A program made the position numbers and the translations under genes. Below, piece after piece: positions 29,003 to 39,082 of a stretch of DNA of 64,000 nt. The first letter of the stretch is position 1. Each line of letters opens with the position of its first letter. The DNA comes from Flavobacterium sp. N2820 (GTDB lineage: Bacteria > Bacteroidota > Bacteroidia > Flavobacteriales > Flavobacteriaceae): positions 1,255,001 through 1,319,000 of the forward strand of contig NZ_CP110008.1 in assembly GCF_025947285.1 (NCBI RefSeq), read 5' to 3'. The notes under the pieces were generated by a model. That model saw only the letters and a list, made by a program, of their open reading frames with translations. It was not told the origin of the DNA and did no database searches.

Positions 29003-30121
29003 ATGAAGTTTATAGTATCGAGTTCGTATTTATTAAAACAATTACAAGTTTTAGGAAGTGTTATCAACAGTAGCAATACCTTACCTATTCTTGATAATTT
29101 CCTTTTTGAATTAGACAATAACCAATTGAAAGTTTCGGCTTCAGATTTAGAAACCACCATGACGGCTACGTTAGAAATTGATTCTACTAGTCAAGGAAGT
29201 GTTGCTATTCCTGCAAAACTTTTGTTAGATATCTTAAAAACCTTTCCAGAACAACCGTTAACTTTTACCGTAGAAGACAATTCGACTGTAGAAATTAGTT
29301 CTAACTCTGGAAAATATGCGATTGCTTATGCACCAGGAGAAGAATTCCCTAAAGCTGTAGTTTTAGATGATCCTTCAAAAACACTAGTGCCAGCAGAAGT
29401 ATTAGCAACTGCGGTGAGCAAAACCATTTTTGCGGCTGGAAACGATGATTTACGCCCTGTAATGAGTGGTGTGTTCTTCCAATTTTCACCAGAAGGTTTA
29501 ATCTTCGTAGCAACTGACGCCCACAAATTAGTGAAATATGCACGCGCTGATGTGAAAGCTTCTCAAGTGGCTGATTTTATTATGCCAAAGAAACCTTTAA
29601 ACATTTTAAAAGGAATTTTAGGTGCTTCGGATGCAGAAGTTTCAATCGAATACAACGATTCTAATGCAACGTTCTCTTTTGAGAATTATGTATTGACTTG
29701 TCGTTTAATTGATGGAAAATATCCAAACTACGAAGCGGTTATTCCAAAAGAAAATCCAAACAAATTATTAATCAACAGAGTTCAGTTTTTAAACTCGGTT
29801 CGTCGTGTGGCTATCTTTGCTAACAAAACTACGCACCAAATTCGTTTAAAAATTGCAGGAACCGAATTGAATATATCGGCAGAAGATATCGATTATTCAA
29901 ACAAAGCTGACGAGCGTTTGACTTGTGATTACCAAGGAGACGATATGCAAATTGGGTTCAACTCGCGTTTCTTAACTGAAATGTTGAATAATTTATCCAG
30001 TGATGAAATCCAATTAGAAATGTCGATGCCAAACCGTGCTGGAATTTTAACTCCAGTTGACGGCTTAGACGAAGGCGAAACAGTTACAATGCTTGTAATG
30101 CCTGTAATGTTGAGCAACTAA
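29003..30121 (+). CDS. dnaN: DNA polymerase III subunit beta (sliding clamp)
   Basis: A 372-residue sliding clamp that tethers the replicative polymerase to DNA. The three-domain layout and clamp motifs are visible (SNTLPILDNFLFEL, DLETTM, GKYPNYEAVIP, MPVML at the end). A second ATG three bases upstream (29000) is possible. MKFIVSS is the family's usual beginning. Confidence 0.96.
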   Translation: MKFIVSSSYLLKQLQVLGSVINSSNTLPILDNFLFELDNNQLKVSASDLETTMTATLEIDSTSQGSVAIPAKLLLDILKTFPEQPLTFTVEDNSTVEISSNSGKYAIAYAPGEEFPKAVVLDDPSKTLVPAEVLATAVSKTIFAAGNDDLRPVMSGVFFQFSPEGLIFVATDAHKLVKYARADVKASQVADFIMPKKPLNILKGILGASDAEVSIEYNDSNATFSFENYVLTCRLIDGKYPNYEAVIPKENPNKLLINRVQFLNSVRRVAIFANKTTHQIRLKIAGTELNISAEDIDYSNKADERLTCDYQGDDMQIGFNSRFLTEMLNNLSSDEIQLEMSMPNRAGILTPVDGLDEGETVTMLVMPVMLSN

Positions 30122-30178
30122 TTCACAATATTTGATTTACAGTCTAACTGAGAATCTTATAACCAACCTAACTAACTT

Positions 30179-30213
30179 TAAAAACCACTTGGCTTCGGCT
30201 GTAGTGGTTTTTT
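30179..30213 (+). terminator. terminator of dnaN
   Basis: AAAACCACT pairs with AGTGGTTTT around a 13-base loop rich in G and C, followed by a T run. Confidence 0.8.
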
Positions 30214-30221
30214 AATTTTAA

Positions 30222-30432
30222 TGGCACGCAGATGAAACGGATTTTCAAGCACGGGTTTTGACGGATTCTTTTAAAACACATAGGCACATAGTTTTTACAC
30301 CGAGATTCTCAGAGATTTTTTTTAATTAGATTGTATTGAGAGAGCTACACAGAGACCGAAGCTTCGGACGTTACACTTTATGTAGTTCACAATAGACTAT
30401 GCGCATAGTTTGTCATACTGTTAAGCATCTCC
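30222..30432. repeat. dispersed flavobacterial repeat (left copy)
   Basis: It starts at GGCACGCAGATGAAACGG and runs through CACATAGTTTTTACACCGAG, GAGCTACACAGAGACCG and GACTATGCGCATAGTTTGTC. The same sequence, in three tandem partial units, is at 57621-58090 beyond the island. No open frame of substance. Confidence 0.75.
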
Positions 30433-30518
30433 TGTACTACAACAAACGTTATTAAATAACGTAATATAAGATTTTAAGATTACTTTAATTTCTTCTATCT
30501 GTGTTCCTAATCATTTTC

Positions 30519-30526
30519 TATCTTTG
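30519..30526 (+). promoter_or_regulatory. mnmE -7 promoter element
   Basis: TATCTTTG lies 18 bp before the start codon. A -33 TTG at the right distance is not clear. Confidence 0.4.
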
Positions 30527-30543
30527 TAAACTAAATTTAGAAC

Positions 30544-31935
30544 ATGATTCCACAAGAAACCATCGTTGCGTTGGCTACACCGTCTGGTGCGGGTGCGATT
30601 GCTATTATTCGTTTATCTGGTAGCGAGGCTATAACTATTGCGGCTGACGTATTTCAATCGGTTTCTGGGAAGGATATTACGAAACAGAAGACGCATACGA
30701 TTCATTTGGGACATATTGTCGATAACGGCAAAGTCTATGACCAAGTACTACTTTCTATTTTTAAAGGGCCGAATTCGTATACGGGGGAACATGTGATTGA
30801 AATTTCGTGTCATGGTTCTACTTTTATTCAACAACAAATTATTCAATTATTGCTTCGTAGAGGCGCTAAAATGGCTCAAGCAGGTGAATTTACCTTACGT
30901 GCTTTTTTAAACGGAAAATTGGACTTATCACAAGCCGAAGCGGTGGCTGATTTGATTGCTTCCGATAATGAAGCGTCGCACCAAATTGCCATGCAACAAA
31001 TGCGCGGTGGTTTTAGTAACGAAATTGCCAAATTGCGTGAAGAATTACTGAATTTCGCTTCCTTAATCGAACTCGAATTAGACTTTGCCGAAGAAGATGT
31101 GGAATTTGCCGATAGAACCCAATTTCATGAATTGTTAGAACGTATCGAGTTTGTGCTGAAACGCTTGATTGATTCGTTTGCGGTGGGTAACGTAATCAAA
31201 AACGGTATACCAGTAGCCATTGTGGGCGAACCTAATGTTGGGAAATCGACTTTATTGAATGCGTTATTGAACGAAGAACGCGCCATTGTTTCTGACATTG
31301 CGGGTACGACTCGAGATACGATTGAGGACGAATTGGTGATTAATGGAATGAGTTTCCGATTTATTGATACGGCAGGGATTCGTGAAACGAAGGATGTGGT
31401 GGAAAGCATCGGGATTCAGAAGACGTTTGAGAAGATAGAGCAAGCGCAGGTCGTATTGTATTTAGTCGACAGTATTCAGTGTTCAGTGAGCAGCTTGAAC
31501 CGTTTAAACATTGAAATTGAGAAAATTAAAAATAAATTCCCTTTAAAGCCTGTAGTTGTAGTGGCTAATAAATCCGATTTGCTTTCGGCTGAACAAAAAA
31601 ACACTATTCAAGCTACTATTGACACGATACTTTTCTTAAGTGCCAAACAGAAAGTTGGTATTGATGAACTCAAAAATACGTTACTTTCTTTTGTAAATAC
31701 TGGTGCGCTGAGAAACAACGAAACGATTGTGACCAACACCCGCCATTATGATTCGCTTCTAAAAGCATTGGAAGAGGTACAGAAGGTGAAATGGGGATTG
31801 GATTCGGGACTTTCTTCGGATTTGATGGCGATTGATATTCGCTCTGCCCTACACTACTTTGGGGAGATCACAGGAGAAGTTACAAATGATGAGTTATTAG
31901 GAAATATTTTTGCTAATTTTTGCATCGGGAAATAA
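30544..31935 (+). CDS. mnmE: tRNA modification GTPase MnmE
   Basis: With MnmG it installs the cmnm5 group on wobble uridine of tRNAs. It is 463 residues long with the N-terminal folate-binding domain, helical domain and inserted G domain: G1 GEPNVGKST (about 228-236), the DTAG switch, NKSD. The C-terminal FCIGK reaches the K+-activated catalytic end. The last codons are also the left attachment site of the genomic island, so the gene is intact despite the insertion. Confidence 0.97.
   Translation: MIPQETIVALATPSGAGAIAIIRLSGSEAITIAADVFQSVSGKDITKQKTHTIHLGHIVDNGKVYDQVLLSIFKGPNSYTGEHVIEISCHGSTFIQQQIIQLLLRRGAKMAQAGEFTLRAFLNGKLDLSQAEAVADLIASDNEASHQIAMQQMRGGFSNEIAKLREELLNFASLIELELDFAEEDVEFADRTQFHELLERIEFVLKRLIDSFAVGNVIKNGIPVAIVGEPNVGKSTLLNALLNEERAIVSDIAGTTRDTIEDELVINGMSFRFIDTAGIRETKDVVESIGIQKTFEKIEQAQVVLYLVDSIQCSVSSLNRLNIEIEKIKNKFPLKPVVVVANKSDLLSAEQKNTIQATIDTILFLSAKQKVGIDELKNTLLSFVNTGALRNNETIVTNTRHYDSLLKALEEVQKVKWGLDSGLSSDLMAIDIRSALHYFGEITGEVTNDELLGNIFANFCIGK
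31914..31935 (+). other. attL, left island attachment site
   Basis: The last 7 codons of mnmE including the stop form the left direct repeat. They match attR at 19 of 22 positions, with exact identity over ATCGGGAAATA. Confidence 0.8.
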
Positions 31936-31977
31936 TGTAAGATAAATTTTACAAAAAATACATCAAAAAAACAAAAT

Positions 31978-32003
31978 AAACCCGCATTTTATGCGGGTTT
32001 TTC
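31978..32003 (+). terminator. terminator just inside the island
   Basis: CCCGCAT/ATGCGGG with a TTT loop followed by TTTTTC. It stops mnmE transcription entering the island. Confidence 0.85.
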
Positions 32004-32056
32004 TTTATTTTCAATATTTTACAATTTTGTAAAATTATGCACTATTTTTTATAGAT

Positions 32057-32076
32057 TTGTACCTCCCTTGTACCTC
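32057..32076 (+). promoter_or_regulatory. paired TTGTACCTC sites at the left end
   Basis: TTGTACCTC occurs at 32057-32065 and 32068-32076, exactly 11 bp apart. The same pair is at 57529-57548 near the right end. Integrase or excisionase arm-binding sites are the obvious guess. Confidence 0.55.
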
Positions 32077-32203
32077 GATGAAGAAAAAAAAAATATAATT
32101 TTTAAAAAAGTGAAATTTTGGCACTTATTTCTTCTTATTGATAGGTGAGTAAATTTATGTCAGGGTGAAATTATGGGTGAAATTATGTCTAAAATAGTGC
32201 AAA

Positions 32204-32764
32204 ATGAAGACAAATATTAGGGTCAAAAAAAAGTGCGAATACTGTAAAGAAGAATTTGTTGCGAAAACAACAAAAACTAGATATTGTTGCCATAGATGTA
32301 ATCAAAAAGGTTACAAGCAAAACATGAAACAAAATAAAATTGCAACTGCTGAAAAAGCAACTAAGCTAGACATAATTAATGTAGATGAATTAAACAAAAA
32401 GGATTTTCTAACCGCCAAAGAAGCGGCATACATTTTGAACATGTCGTTACGAACAGTTTACCGATTGATTCAATCGAAAGAATTAAATGCTTATAATTTT
32501 TCTGAAAGAAAAACTCTTGTAAGAAGAAAAGATATTGATATGTATTTTGACTTAAGTTTAAATGACATCAATATTGATAAAAGCCATTTAAAAGAATTGA
32601 TTAATTTAGAGAACTCGTATACCATGGATGAAGTTCAAAAAAAATATAATATTTCTAGTAGCGCATTGTTTAATTTAATTAAGCGTTTGGAGATACAAAA
32701 GAAACAAGTTGGAAAACACGTTTTAGTTAGAAAAGAAGATATTGATAAAATTTTTGCTCCATGA
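32204..32764 (+). CDS. zinc-finger plus excisionase-like helix-turn-helix protein
   Basis: A 186-residue protein. The N-terminal Cys cluster [14 protein letters not shown] (about 7-29) looks like a small zinc ribbon. It is followed by two excisionase-type HTH units ([20 protein letters not shown] at about 66-85, and [17 protein letters not shown] at about 139-155). It overlaps the integrase gene by 4 bp (ATGA), so an excision/integration-control role is likely. Bacteroidota elements commonly pair such a gene with the integrase. Confidence 0.8.
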   Translation: MKTNIRVKKKCEYCKEEFVAKTTKTRYCCHRCNQKGYKQNMKQNKIATAEKATKLDIINVDELNKKDFLTAKEAAYILNMSLRTVYRLIQSKELNAYNFSERKTLVRRKDIDMYFDLSLNDINIDKSHLKELINLENSYTMDEVQKKYNISSSALFNLIKRLEIQKKQVGKHVLVRKEDIDKIFAP

Positions 32765-33903
32765 TAAAAGTTACACTGAGAGAAAAGCCGCTAAAATCTG
32801 ATAAGTTAAGTTTATACTTGGACTACTATCCTCCTATCACACATCCTGATACTGGAAAAAAAACAAGACGTGAGTTTTTAAACTTATATATTGAAAAAAA
32901 TCCGAAGACACCAGAGGCAAAAAAGCAAAACAAAGAAACCTTGCAAATGGCAAACGGTGTTCGTTCCAAAAGAGAAGTTCAACTACGAAATAGAGAGTTT
33001 GGATTTAAAGAGAATGTAAACATTAGTATTGATTTTCTAAATTTCTACAAGGACATTGTTACTGGATATTACAACAAAGGAAGTAAATCGCAATACAATA
33101 ACTGGCAATCGTCATACAATCACTTCGAACAATTTTGTAGCGAAAAGATAACCACTGGAGATTTGGATAGCAATTTTGTAAAACGTTACAGAAACTATTT
33201 ATTGAACGCTGAAATCAATCGCAATTTAACGGTTGTGAAAAATCTATCCAGAAATACTGCATCCACCTATTTCAAACATTTTATTTATGTTCTTAAGGAA
33301 GGTTATAAAGAAGGATTCATTGAAAAAGATTTGGCTAAAAATGCCGAATACATAAAAGAAGAAGAAACCCAACGTGAATATTTAACCGAAGAGGAACTAA
33401 AAACACTTTGGAATACTCCTATAAAGAAAGAAGTCGTAAAGCATATGGCGATGTTTTCAGCCTTATCAGGATTACGATTTGTTGATATTAAAAATTTAAA
33501 ATGGGAAAACATATACCAAGACAACCATCAAGGGCATTACATTCAATTGAGAGAGAAAAAAACAAACTCCACAAAAAACCATCCAATTAATGAAACTGCC
33601 TACACTATTTTAAAAGTGCAAAACACAACTGAAGGATTTGTGTTTAGAAATATTGAATACACCCAAGTTTCACGCCCCATGAAGGACTGGTTAACCGATA
33701 GTGGTATTAAAAAGAAAATTTCTTTTCATAACTTTAGACACAGTTACGCCACTTTACAACTTGCCAACGGAACCGACATTTATACCGTTTCCAAATTGTT
33801 AGGACACAAAAACGTAACAACCACACAGATTTACACCAAAGTATTAGATAAAAATAAAATTGAAGCTGCTAACCGTATAAAACTAGACTTAGATGGAATA
33901 TGA
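32761..33903 (+). CDS. tyrosine recombinase (island integrase)
   Basis: A 380-residue integrase with an N-terminal arm-binding region, SAM-like core-binding domain (about 85-200) and catalytic domain. Active-site residues are visible: Arg in [16 protein letters not shown] (about 238), HNFRHSYAT (His/Arg about 323-326), LGHKN and the nucleophile in [10 protein letters not shown] (about 358). It presumably moves the island in and out of mnmE. It shares 11 bp with the next gene. Confidence 0.93.
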   Translation: MIKVTLREKPLKSDKLSLYLDYYPPITHPDTGKKTRREFLNLYIEKNPKTPEAKKQNKETLQMANGVRSKREVQLRNREFGFKENVNISIDFLNFYKDIVTGYYNKGSKSQYNNWQSSYNHFEQFCSEKITTGDLDSNFVKRYRNYLLNAEINRNLTVVKNLSRNTASTYFKHFIYVLKEGYKEGFIEKDLAKNAEYIKEEETQREYLTEEELKTLWNTPIKKEVVKHMAMFSALSGLRFVDIKNLKWENIYQDNHQGHYIQLREKKTNSTKNHPINETAYTILKVQNTTEGFVFRNIEYTQVSRPMKDWLTDSGIKKKISFHNFRHSYATLQLANGTDIYTVSKLLGHKNVTTTQIYTKVLDKNKIEAANRIKLDLDGI

Positions 33904-34786
33904 AAAATTATATTTAAAAACATTTAATGAAGTTCATTCTAATAAAGAAAACTACATTAAAAACAAGTTAATTGAATACATAAATAAAGATTACGGATTT
34001 AATAAGGCTTCAAATGAAATTTTGGAAGAGAGCAGAAAAAAATTCGAAACGAATAAATTCAATACTACTACCCCATACACTGATTTAATTTATATTTTTA
34101 ATAACGAAAGAAAAAAATACTCTAAAAACTTTAACGAAAATGTTTTCAAAAGAGATGTTAAACCAGTATTTGATAATTTACAGATTAACGAGTATTCATT
34201 TGAAGACCTTATCAAAGATTTAGCAGAATATTACTCAGAAACTGATACCTATAGAATTTTTAGAAACGAAAACCGTTTGTTTGAATTAATATATAAATCA
34301 GAAGACTTTTCAAGATTTGAAATTAAAGAATATGATACTGTTTTAGAAAATACTGAAATTTTCAACTATTATAGAGGTTTAATATATCCAGAAAGTAAAC
34401 AAATAAAAGAGTCATCAATAGACAAGTCTATAGAGATTTCAAAGGAAAAATACAAACATGACTTTGAAATAGACGAGCAAGCCTTAGTATTAAACTTATG
34501 TTTAGCTGATAAAAACTCTATCCCATTAACTGAAAAAATTAAATTATTAATCTTAATTGGTGAAATAAAAGATAAAACCATTTTCTATGAAGATATATCA
34601 AATAATCAGTTTTATCATAAGGCGAACAAAGGAATTTACAGGAGAGGTAGCACTAAAACAATGATTGAAAACATAAATTCAATTCTAAATAAAATTGAAA
34701 ACGAAGAACTAAATATTACAAATCAAACATTAAAAAAACATAGAACAACATTAATTTCTGAACAAAACAACATGCAAAAAATATAA
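33893..34786 (+). CDS. island protein of unknown function
   Basis: A 297-residue, Asn/Lys/Glu-rich, mostly helical protein. It starts inside the last codons of the integrase gene, implying co-transcription. No domain or motif recognised. The AT content and codon use fit the rest of the island. Confidence 0.6.
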   Translation: MEYEKLYLKTFNEVHSNKENYIKNKLIEYINKDYGFNKASNEILEESRKKFETNKFNTTTPYTDLIYIFNNERKKYSKNFNENVFKRDVKPVFDNLQINEYSFEDLIKDLAEYYSETDTYRIFRNENRLFELIYKSEDFSRFEIKEYDTVLENTEIFNYYRGLIYPESKQIKESSIDKSIEISKEKYKHDFEIDEQALVLNLCLADKNSIPLTEKIKLLILIGEIKDKTIFYEDISNNQFYHKANKGIYRRGSTKTMIENINSILNKIENEELNITNQTLKKHRTTLISEQNNMQKI

Positions 34787-34837
34787 ATAAATTTAAAAAA
34801 AATAAATTTAAAAAATTGATTAACAATTGGTTAAACC

Positions 34838-34870
34838 ATCCCTAAGCTATCCCTAAGCTATCCCTAAAAC
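34838..34870 (+). repeat. three 11 bp direct repeats (iteron- or operator-like)
   Basis: ATCCCTAAGCT at 34838-34848 and 34849-34859, then ATCCCTAAAAC at 34860-34870. They lie in the 144 bp gap before a small HTH gene and upstream of the replication module. Confidence 0.65.
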
Positions 34871-34930
34871 CTATGTTTTAGATTTGAAAAACATTCTCTT
34901 TGCTGAAGAAAATTAATAATTAAATATTAA

Positions 34931-35275
34931 ATGAACCAGCAAATTTACATGCTCTCAGAAGAAGGAATAAAAGTACTTGTAGAGCAAATTACGGAGAACA
35001 TTAAAAACGAGTTACAAATCCAACCCCATAAGGTAACTCAAGAAGACGAATTCTTAAACATCGAAGAACTATCCAACCTCATTGGATTAACGAAGCCAAC
35101 AATTTATGGTCATGTTCATCGCAATACAATTCCTTTTATTAAGAAAGGAAAGATGCTTCGATTTTCCAAAAATGACATTCTTAATTGGTTGCAAGATGGT
35201 AAAAGCAAATCCAAAGCTGACATCGATAACCAAGTAAACGAGTATTTAGCTAAAAATCCGCTTTTTAAGCGTTAA
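34931..35275 (+). CDS. helix-turn-helix (excisionase family) DNA-binding protein
   Basis: A 114-residue protein with a single HTH_17 domain (LNIEELSNLIGLTKPTIYGHVHR.TIPFIKKGKMLRFSKNDILNWL, about 42-88). Such proteins precede replication genes in Bacteroidota elements and plasmids. Its likely target is the 11 bp repeats just upstream. Confidence 0.8.
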   Translation: MNQQIYMLSEEGIKVLVEQITENIKNELQIQPHKVTQEDEFLNIEELSNLIGLTKPTIYGHVHRNTIPFIKKGKMLRFSKNDILNWLQDGKSKSKADIDNQVNEYLAKNPLFKR

Positions 35276-35296
35276 TCTAACGTAAAACTTACGCTT

Positions 35297-35722
35297 ATGG
35301 AAAATTATCTATATACCTGTGCGTATTGTGGGAAACAATACAAACCTAGAAGACGCAGAAAACAAAAGTATTGCTGTAATAGTTGCAGAACAAACGCCTT
35401 TAATGCAAAGAAAAAAATCAGTCTTGCAAAACCTGAAACAACTCAACCAGAAAATCAATTACAGAAAATTGATAAAATGAGCTGGGCTGGGGTTGGTAAT
35501 GCAGCCGCAGGAACTTTAGCAGTAAATGCCCTTTCGGGTTTACTTACCAGAGAAGAAAACAAACCTGCCACTAAAAAAGATATAAAGGAGATAAAAGCAT
35601 TATTATCTAAACGCTATCATGAAGTATTGAACATGGATCTTGATAGCTATGGAAGCGAACCTTATTATGACATGGAAACTAAGAATATTGTTTACTTAAA
35701 AAGTGGTAATTATGGAATTTAA
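35297..35722 (+). CDS. small zinc-finger protein of unknown function
   Basis: A 141-residue protein with an N-terminal Cys4 cluster CAYCGKQY..KYCCNSCR (about 8-31) followed by a basic stretch. A glycine/alanine-rich hydrophobic segment (about 65-83, GNAAAGTLAVNALSGLL) is followed by a charged tail. The Cys cluster resembles that of the protein at 32204. It overlaps the next gene by 20 bp. Function unknown. Confidence 0.65.
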   Translation: MENYLYTCAYCGKQYKPRRRRKQKYCCNSCRTNAFNAKKKISLAKPETTQPENQLQKIDKMSWAGVGNAAAGTLAVNALSGLLTREENKPATKKDIKEIKALLSKRYHEVLNMDLDSYGSEPYYDMETKNIVYLKSGNYGI

Positions 35723-37010
35723 AAATATAGAAGAAATAGAAAAATCTATAGAGAATATTGCTTTAAACGACAAACAAAAAGCGATTAAAGAACTTCACGA
35801 AATTATAGAACTATTACCCGATGAAATAAGTAATCTAATCGACTTTAGTTTTCGGATAAACAGAATCCCGAAAGAATATATGTTTACTTCTATTTTATTT
35901 GCATTTAGTAATGCTAGTGGACTTGCTTATGGATTAACTGCTCTTGGGTATAAAAATTATGGAAACTTGTATTTTGCTATTGTGGGTAGTAGAGGTGATA
36001 TGAAATCTCTTCCTATGAAAATTGCAACCAGTGTTCTCAATACAATTGACTCTGAAACATACAAGGAAGGTAATAGTTCAGAATCAGAAAATTTAAAACA
36101 GAAAAAATTATTAATCCAAAATGCAACTATTCAGGCAGCGCAAACTTCACACAGTTACAATCCTTATTCAGTTGGAATATTTTTAGATGAAATTATGTTC
36201 TTGGTTGAAAAAATGGGAAACAAAAACAATTCCGATGGAATGGCTTGGAGGACATTTCTATTAGAAGGCTACAATAACTCAACAATTGATATTTTAAGAC
36301 AAACCACTAGAAGTTTTAGAATTGACAAAAGTTACCCTACTTTGTTAGGTTCTATTCAAGATCAATTTTTACCCACACTTTTTGGAAGTGGTAATCTTGA
36401 GAGCGGATTAATTGACAGGATTCTGTTCACAACCAAATTAACGGAAAATAACACCTTGTCTAAAGAATCAATACCTTTTGAAGTGACTTCAAATTATGAA
36501 AATTTATTAACTAGAATTTACAATTCCAGAAAATCAATTGAGGAAGACGAAGAAATTGATAGTGTTACATTGCAACTTAATAAAGAAGCTGAAAACATAT
36601 TATTCGATTACATCCAAAATTTAATCCATCAGCAAAACAGAGAAGATTACATTATCAAAGCATACCTTTCTAAACTACAAATAAGCATTCACAAACTTAT
36701 CATATTACTTCATGCTATTAGAAGCAATAATATTGAAACTAAGATCGAAATTGGAACTGTAAGTTTAGCGATTAAAATAAACGAATTTTACTTTTTAAAC
36801 TTTAAAATCATCAATTCGGAAAAAGAGAATTCTAAAGATCAAGAATTCAATATAAATGTAGCAATCCGAAAAGCAATCCAGAATAACGCCACACAAACTG
36901 ATTTCATAAAGGCATTTGGAACACCGAAATCCACATTATCAAGAAAATGGAATGAAATTTTAAACAGCATGGAACTTGAAACTCAAAACAAAAAATCTGC
37001 GACACACTGA
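35703..37010 (+). CDS. DUF3987 family replication-associated ATPase
   Basis: A 435-residue protein. FSFRINRIPKEYMFTSILFAFSNASG and the P-loop-like VGSRGDMKSLPM are typical of the DUF3987 family of element-borne helicase/primase partners. An in-frame ATG at 35712 (MEFKNIEE) may be the true start. It forms a unit with the Toprim protein downstream. Confidence 0.8.
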   Translation: MVIMEFKNIEEIEKSIENIALNDKQKAIKELHEIIELLPDEISNLIDFSFRINRIPKEYMFTSILFAFSNASGLAYGLTALGYKNYGNLYFAIVGSRGDMKSLPMKIATSVLNTIDSETYKEGNSSESENLKQKKLLIQNATIQAAQTSHSYNPYSVGIFLDEIMFLVEKMGNKNNSDGMAWRTFLLEGYNNSTIDILRQTTRSFRIDKSYPTLLGSIQDQFLPTLFGSGNLESGLIDRILFTTKLTENNTLSKESIPFEVTSNYENLLTRIYNSRKSIEEDEEIDSVTLQLNKEAENILFDYIQNLIHQQNREDYIIKAYLSKLQISIHKLIILLHAIRSNNIETKIEIGTVSLAIKINEFYFLNFKIINSEKENSKDQEFNINVAIRKAIQNNATQTDFIKAFGTPKSTLSRKWNEILNSMELETQNKKSATH

Positions 37011-37069
37011 TTTTTCAACATCTCACGTAAATTTAAAATGAAGTTTCAAGTTCCACAACATTACCAACT

Positions 37070-38011
37070 ATGTTTACCAAAGTCGAAAATAATTTAAAAT
37101 TCAATACTAAAAGGAATTTCAAAATAGTAACTCCTTGTTGTCACAAAACAAATACTGATGGTAAGTTTGTGAATTATCTTGATTATGAAGATTACTATGG
37201 CTTTTGCCATTCCTGTGGGGTTTCAACCATGCCTCCAACTATTTATTTAGATGAAAATGGTGAAGAATTCACCTGGAGTGCAACTGAAAATAAATTCATT
37301 AGAAATACTCTTTCTTTAGTTGCTGTTCCAGTTGCTGCAAGTTACAATAAAATTGCAATTCCTCAAAAATTCATACCTGAAGAGGAAATATGGTCTAATT
37401 ATTATACTGAACCTGAAAACAACTTGTTGCGATTTCTTAGAAAAAACTATAACGAAAAATTGGTTGAAGATGCCAAAGAAGTTTATGCAATAAGTACTTC
37501 AAAAGATGGAGGAACAATGTTTTGGAATATCAACAAAGCATTACAAATTCAAAAACTTAAAATCGTGTATTATGATGAAAACGGCAGAAGGAAAAACCAT
37601 TTCAAAGTACCTTATAAAAATGAAGACGGCTATTTCTCTTGTTTATTTGGAGAACATTTATTAAGCTATATTAGCAACCAAAAAAAAACCGTAATTTTAG
37701 TTGAGAGTGAGAAAACAGCAATAATTGGTTATATGCTAATGCCTAAATACATTTGGCTAGCATACGGTGGTTGCAATGGTCTTACAAATGAAAAAACTAA
37801 AGTATTGAAGGATTTTAAAGTGCTTATTATTCCTGACATGAGTGAAAATGCAGTTCTAGTTGCAACCAAAAAAGTTGGAGAATTAAGACTAAACGGAATC
37901 GATATCAAACTTTGGGACATGACCGAAGGTAAAAATGATGAGCAACTCAAACAAGAAGGAATTTACAATAATGATTTGGAAGATTTTTTTAGGGAATTAA
38001 AATTTCAATAA
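37070..38011 (+). CDS. DUF6371/Toprim primase-like protein
   Basis: A 313-residue protein with an N-terminal zinc-binding region (CCHKTN..FCHSCG, about 23-55). The C-terminal Toprim-like domain has VILVESEKTA (about 205-214, the catalytic Glu) and LIIPDMSENA (about 253-262). It is the probable primase of the island's replication module. A complete element-type initiator is not seen. Confidence 0.78.
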   Translation: MFTKVENNLKFNTKRNFKIVTPCCHKTNTDGKFVNYLDYEDYYGFCHSCGVSTMPPTIYLDENGEEFTWSATENKFIRNTLSLVAVPVAASYNKIAIPQKFIPEEEIWSNYYTEPENNLLRFLRKNYNEKLVEDAKEVYAISTSKDGGTMFWNINKALQIQKLKIVYYDENGRRKNHFKVPYKNEDGYFSCLFGEHLLSYISNQKKTVILVESEKTAIIGYMLMPKYIWLAYGGCNGLTNEKTKVLKDFKVLIIPDMSENAVLVATKKVGELRLNGIDIKLWDMTEGKNDEQLKQEGIYNNDLEDFFRELKFQ

Positions 38012-38066
38012 ATTCTTATCAAAAAATGATAGTTATGCAAAAATCACAAATGCTAGTAGAATAGAT

Positions 38067-38942
38067 TTAGCCTTCATCACAAAAGTGTCCATCTTCTGGA
38101 AAACACCAGTGAGGAATTTCAGTTTCAATGCTATTTGGAAATTCAACTTCTCCTTGATATGTTGATTTGTTTTGGTCATACATTACGTCAAGTTTTGCAT
38201 CCATTACATAAAAATCACCAAATATACTATCACATTTATGGCAACCAAAAGACTTATATGATTTATCAACAGTATGACTGAAACGTTCTTTTATTGTTGC
38301 AAGCTTAATATCAACTCTTTCTTCAACAAATTTTTCGGACAATCGAATAAATTCTGGTCTATATTCTACACTACTAGAATCCCAAAGAGCTTCTTCTGGA
38401 GTTAATTCTGCATTACAAGCTGAATAGAATGGCTTTTCAACATAATACAAATAATTCTGTTCACCACACTTCCAACATTCCATATCATAGAAAACAAGAT
38501 TTACACGTTGTATTCTTTTGGTTTTTACTACAGTTTTAAATTGGATTTTTTTTGATATAAAGTTTTCTAGAAAAACCTTTAAATTAACTTTTCTTCTATT
38601 TCCGAGATTAATAATCAAACTACCGTCATGTTCTTCTTCAACGTAAAAAACTGGTAAATCTGGTCTTTCTTCTATTAACTTTGAAATTGGATTTTCAAAA
38701 AGCCAACATCCGAGAATTCCATCTCTAATATATTTTGCTTGTCTTTCAAGAGTTTTTTTTAATGTTTGTGGACTTATTTGAATTTCAAATGCAATAGGTT
38801 TCCCAAAATTCGGAACAAAAACATCAGCTCTCCAGCCTTCTCCTCTGTATTCTTGAAGCGCAACATTCCCTATATTTTTGAATGCAGAAACAATTTCTCT
38901 CTGAATTCTATCGTGTCTTGTTATTTCTTTTGGATTTTTCAT
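38067..38942 (-). CDS. CoiA-like nuclease
   Basis: A 291-residue protein. RADVFVPNFGKPIAFEIQIS (about 43-62) has the D-..-ExQ arrangement of CoiA/competence nuclease-like PD-(D/E)xK enzymes. A central Cys pair (CWKCGEQNYLYY) and a later CHKC pair suggest a zinc ribbon. It converges with the Toprim gene. Role in the island unknown; DNA degradation or processing is inferred. Confidence 0.7.
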   Translation of the reverse strand: MKNPKEITRHDRIQREIVSAFKNIGNVALQEYRGEGWRADVFVPNFGKPIAFEIQISPQTLKKTLERQAKYIRDGILGCWLFENPISKLIEERPDLPVFYVEEEHDGSLIINLGNRRKVNLKVFLENFISKKIQFKTVVKTKRIQRVNLVFYDMECWKCGEQNYLYYVEKPFYSACNAELTPEEALWDSSSVEYRPEFIRLSEKFVEERVDIKLATIKERFSHTVDKSYKSFGCHKCDSIFGDFYVMDAKLDVMYDQNKSTYQGEVEFPNSIETEIPHWCFPEDGHFCDEG

Positions 38943-39082
38943 TTTTAAGACATTTTTTAATACTCACAACATTTTTTTCGTCTGATTAAGCAGTAGATTG
39001 AATGCAAAGATCTTGCTTGAAAAAAGAAAAAAATTTATTTTAACACTGAAAATGTTTTTTTACCTAACTGTAATCAGCTCAG

